DNA from: Sphingobacteriales bacterium 44-61
GTDB lineage: Bacteria; Bacteroidota; Bacteroidia; Chitinophagales; Chitinophagaceae
NCBI GenBank assembly: GCA_001898405.1
Contig: MKTW01000016.1
Span: forward strand, 143,869-207,868
DNA: 64,000 bases
Reading direction: 5' to 3'
The translations under genes and the position numbers were made by a program. This document shows, piece by piece, positions 60,691-64,000 of this stretch. Within the stretch, counting starts at the first letter, position 1. Every line of letters starts with the position of its first letter. Under the pieces are notes generated by a model, which searched no databases, was not told the origin of the DNA, and saw nothing but the letters and a program-made list of their open reading frames with translations.

Positions 60691-63600
60691 GATGAAGATC
60701 TTACAACTTTGTTTTAAAGCAGTCCGGCTTTGTTGTTGGGCAGTGCTGATCATGTTGCCACTTGTTTCATCGGCACAGGTGGAAATGCAAAAGATTGCAC
60801 CATTAAGCCCTAACGCGGCTGCGATTACCAAGTACGGAGAGATCCCGGTTAGTCAGTTTACCGGCATCCCTGGTATATCCATCCCTGTTTATACCATTCA
60901 ATCAAAGAGTTTATCCCTTCCGTTATCGCTGAGTTATCATGCAGGTGGTATTAAAGTAGAGGAAAATGCTTCCTGGGTTGGATTGGGTTGGTCACTGGGG
61001 ATAATTCCTACTATTTCCCGGCAGGTAAATGGACTGGTCGATGATATAGAAGGATACCATAGTAGTGTTTCCTATGAAGGACTGTCGATGAAAGAGATCG
61101 AGGATAGCTTGAATGGTGCAACGGAGTGGTGGGTCGAATTTTTCCGAAGGCAGATTTTTAGTGGGGACGTTGACCCGGAAGCGGACGTTTATTCATTCAG
61201 CATCCCCGGCAAGAGTGGTAAATTCTGGTGGAATCAGGAAACAAATAGCTATCAGACTTATCCCAAGAGTGAAATAAAAATTGATTCTTATCAAGGACTA
61301 GATTTCAAACTTACCGATGAAGATGGAACAGTTTATTATTTTGGGGATTACGATCTAAGTCAGTCTGCCGGGTCAAATGTAGGACCTATTATACGATCTG
61401 CGTGGTATGCAACTAAAATATACAATGGCAATAAAACGGATAGCATTAGTTTATACTATAGGAACCTTGCAACCTCCTCGAAAAACCTTGCCGCTTATAC
61501 TTACACGTTGTTTGGGTCCTGCCCTTCCTCAGATCTTACTTACTCGACTAACATATCAATGAAAGTACCTGATTCCATTAGCTTCAGTAATGGATATGTG
61601 AAATTTGTTCTCCAGAATACAGGACGGGAAGACTATCAGGGTGGATATGCGCTTGATCATATTAAAGTGTATAACAGGTCGGGCGACCTGATCAACCGGC
61701 AGAACTTTAGTTACCATTACATGCAGAGCAATGATAACAATGGTTTGTGCGGTGCGGCAAATTCCTATGAAAAAAAGCGGTTGATGCTGGACTATGTTGA
61801 AATGGTGGATGCAGGTCATATCACTTCCTCCAGGCATTCCTTTTTGTATGATTCTACCATTGCTTCACCGTGCAAGTTCAGTGCAGCGCAGGACTATTGG
61901 GGTTTTTACAATGGGAAAACGTCGAATAACAGCCTGATCCCACGAACCGCAGTTATTTTAACGGGTGGCACGCCTACAATGATTGGTCAAGCAAACAGGA
62001 ACGTTGATACATCGTATTCACAGTTTGGTGTTCTTCGCCGGGTTGTTTATCCTACAGGCGGACATACTGATTTTGCATATGAAAATAATCTTTCTACTAC
62101 TCCCGGCCTGCCAGCGGTGTATACAGTGAAATCAGTGGCTTTACAGGGCGAGGCCCCTGATCCTATAACAACCGATACTTATATTGATACATTTACAGTC
62201 AATAATGTTGCCGACATACATTTGAATGGCAATGTTGGCGGAGCATTTTTATATGCAGAGATAGGGGCATATGGGTGTGATCTCAGTGGAGGGAGCAGTC
62301 CCTGCGCTTCCTTTACCATCCGGGGAATAGACCCAGGTAATTCAAGCTACTTTGGAACAGTGTTGCCAGATAATACACAGGGATGGCATGTACCTAACGG
62401 CAGGTATGAAATTAAAGCGCATTTTAATCAGACTACACCGGCCTATGATGAATTCTGGTTTATGGTAAGCTGGATGGCTTTTGATGCAGCCCAACAGAGC
62501 GGGTCATACAACCGCTATGTCGGCGGTTTACGGGCCAAAAAGGTAACATCATTTGATAATTCCGGGCAGAGCATTACCCGCCAGTATAAATATGTAACAT
62601 CACTGGCATCAGATACTTCTTCCGGCGAAATATTTGGCCGGCCTTATTTCGTGGTACAGGATAACACTTGGCAACCGGGAGGGAGTAGCGATCTCCAATG
62701 TACCGCCCTTCGTGCCGATCCCAATGCAATATCAGTGACACATGCCGGTAGCTATATTGGATATACAAGGGTGTTTGAATTTATTGATACAAGCGGCAAC
62801 CAGGGATATAATGAATATCAGTTCACTACCGCTCCTGAAGGTATTGTATCGACAAGTCCTTATCCACCACCTTCCAGCCAGGAATACGCCAGGGGATTGC
62901 TGACACTGTCCGTCAGTTACAGGAAATACAATAACCATTACTACCCTGTTAAACGGGATAGCCTGGAGTACTTATTAAAAACCTATGACAGCCTGCAATC
63001 GGTTTCCTATAAGCTTAGGGCAGTTTTCCCCAGGTTTTTAAGCAGTTTTGGTGATTTTGGAGTATGGGAGGATGCATTCTATTATTATATTCCTGCATGG
63101 TCAGGATTGTCCAGGAAAGTTGAAAGAATATATCACCAGGACGATACTACCCGGTTTAATGACCGTATAACGTACTATTCCTACAATTCAGCCAACCAGC
63201 TCTCGGAAACAAGAATGATCAGCAGCACCGGGGATACGATCAGAACGAAACCATATTACCCCGCTGATCTGAGTTTGTCCGGATCAGCAGAAACCGCCAG
63301 AACAACACTCATCACCCAAAATAATATCGCAGCAGTATTAAAACAGGAGACCTATAAGAACAGCAAACTGCTCAATGAAATAAAAACCAACTACAAACTT
63401 TTTGGCTCGCAAGTGATGCCAGAAGAAATATTTCAAAAGATCGGATCTGCAAGCAGTGAGTCAAGAGTGAAATTCCTGGATTATACTGCTGATGGTAATC
63501 TTAAGTCGCAACAGAAGACAAAAGATGTGGAAGAAGTATATCTATGGGGATATGGTGGACGCTATCCCGTGGCAAAGGTCATCAATTCCACTTATGCTAC

Positions 63601-64000
63601 TGCTGTTGGTTATGTCAATACATCGATACTCAATAACCCTTCCAGTGATGCAGCGTTGCGGACTGAGCTGGCTAATTTGTATAATATTTCCAATGCCCTT
63701 GTGGAGACTTACACGTACAAACCACTGATCGGAGTTACCAGTATGACAGACGCCCGCGGGCGGACCACTTATTACGAATACGACAGTTACAACCGGTTAG
63801 CACTGGTACTGGACCATGACAGGAATATTCTTAAGAAGTATTGCTATAATTATTATGGTCAGCCCGAGGATTGTGGTGTTGTTATTTACAGCAATGTGGC
63901 AAAGAGTGGAAATTTCACCCGCAGCAATTGCGGTACAAATGGGACAGGTGAAGTTGTTGCCTATAATGTAGCTGCAGGCACCTATACTTCCACTATCAGC
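60691..64000 (+). CDS. RHS-repeat family secreted protein, 5' part (runs off right edge)
   Basis: An uninterrupted frame of 1103 codons from ATG at 60691 to the window end. It has a signal peptide (LCCWAVLIMLPLVSSAQ), a conserved start typical of Bacteroidota RHS proteins (PLSPNAAAITKYGEIPVSQF, LSYHAGGIKVEENASWVGLG, VYSFSIPGKSGKFWWNQET), and late RHS/YD-type repeats (TDARGRTTYYEYDSYNRLAL). The last residues (NFTRSNCGTNGTGEVVAYNV) look like the start of a DUF5977-type segment. In this family the C-terminal end, not seen here, often carries a toxin. The ATG lies 20 bp after the intron 3 border, so the intron fragment forms its immediate upstream region. Confidence 0.88.

Noticed and set aside
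1..64000. CRISPR arrays, tRNA or rRNA genes
   Set aside because: I looked for regularly spaced repeats and for conserved RNA motifs and saw none; the only RNA structures supported are the group II intron domain V elements and hairpins.

Overview
The window reads as Bacteroidota DNA, most like the Sphingobacteriales/Chitinophagales side of the phylum (Pedobacter, Mucilaginibacter or Chitinophaga relatives). The evidence is two SusC/SusD pairs each preceded by an ECF sigma factor and a FecR anti-sigma factor, a Bacteroidota-type tra operon (traE, F, G, I, J, K, M, N), DUF6520-like secreted peptides, LytS/LytTR regulators and an RHS gene. The genus assignment is an inference. I see no rRNA, tRNA or CRISPR array.

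Layout. 1-1.1 kb: the start of a DUF932 gene running off the left edge and a radC-family gene, both on the minus strand and both preceded by the same 73-bp leader repeat. 1.2-3.9 kb: a full-length class I lanthipeptide dehydratase (LanB). 4.4-15.1 kb (locus A): sigma factor, FecR, SusC, SusD, a complete group II intron, a TlpA-like thioredoxin protein, and convergent genes for a small secreted peptide and a MauE-like membrane protein. 15.4-16.6 kb: a 392-aa protein of unknown role. 16.9-27.1 kb (locus B): a second, diverged version of the same set plus one extra exported protein. 27.9-29.9 kb: a previously uncalled 48-aa peptide that looks like a lanthipeptide precursor, divergent from a LytS/LytTR two-component system. 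30.4-34.2 kb: three unrecognised proteins, two of which carry nuclease-like motifs (a PD-(D/E)XK-like and a HEPN R-x4-H motif).

35.0-58.3 kb is a conjugative-transfer module. traE is interrupted by a group II intron whose removal restores the reading frame exactly. Between traE and traF lies a 7.6-kb insert with DUF1896, an 1833-aa methyltransferase-helicase, a hypothetical gene and a DNA methylase, plus a 19-codon remnant of a traF start. traG through traN follow, then two proteins typical of such elements and two helix-turn-helix proteins. No relaxase, coupling protein or integrase is visible. 58.8-64 kb holds a coiled-coil/outer-membrane-like protein, a 5'-truncated group II intron, and an RHS gene running off the right edge.

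How it may fit together (inference): loci A and B look like sigma/anti-sigma-controlled TonB-dependent uptake systems linked to an exported thiol-redox pair (TlpA and MauE-like) and a cysteine-containing secreted peptide. The LanB and the lanthipeptide-like precursor, about 24 kb apart on opposite sides of these loci, suggest a dispersed RiPP (ribosomally made, modified peptide) pathway. Its cyclase and exporter are not in the window. The whole block lies between the radC/DUF932 end and the tra module and could be cargo of an integrative conjugative element.
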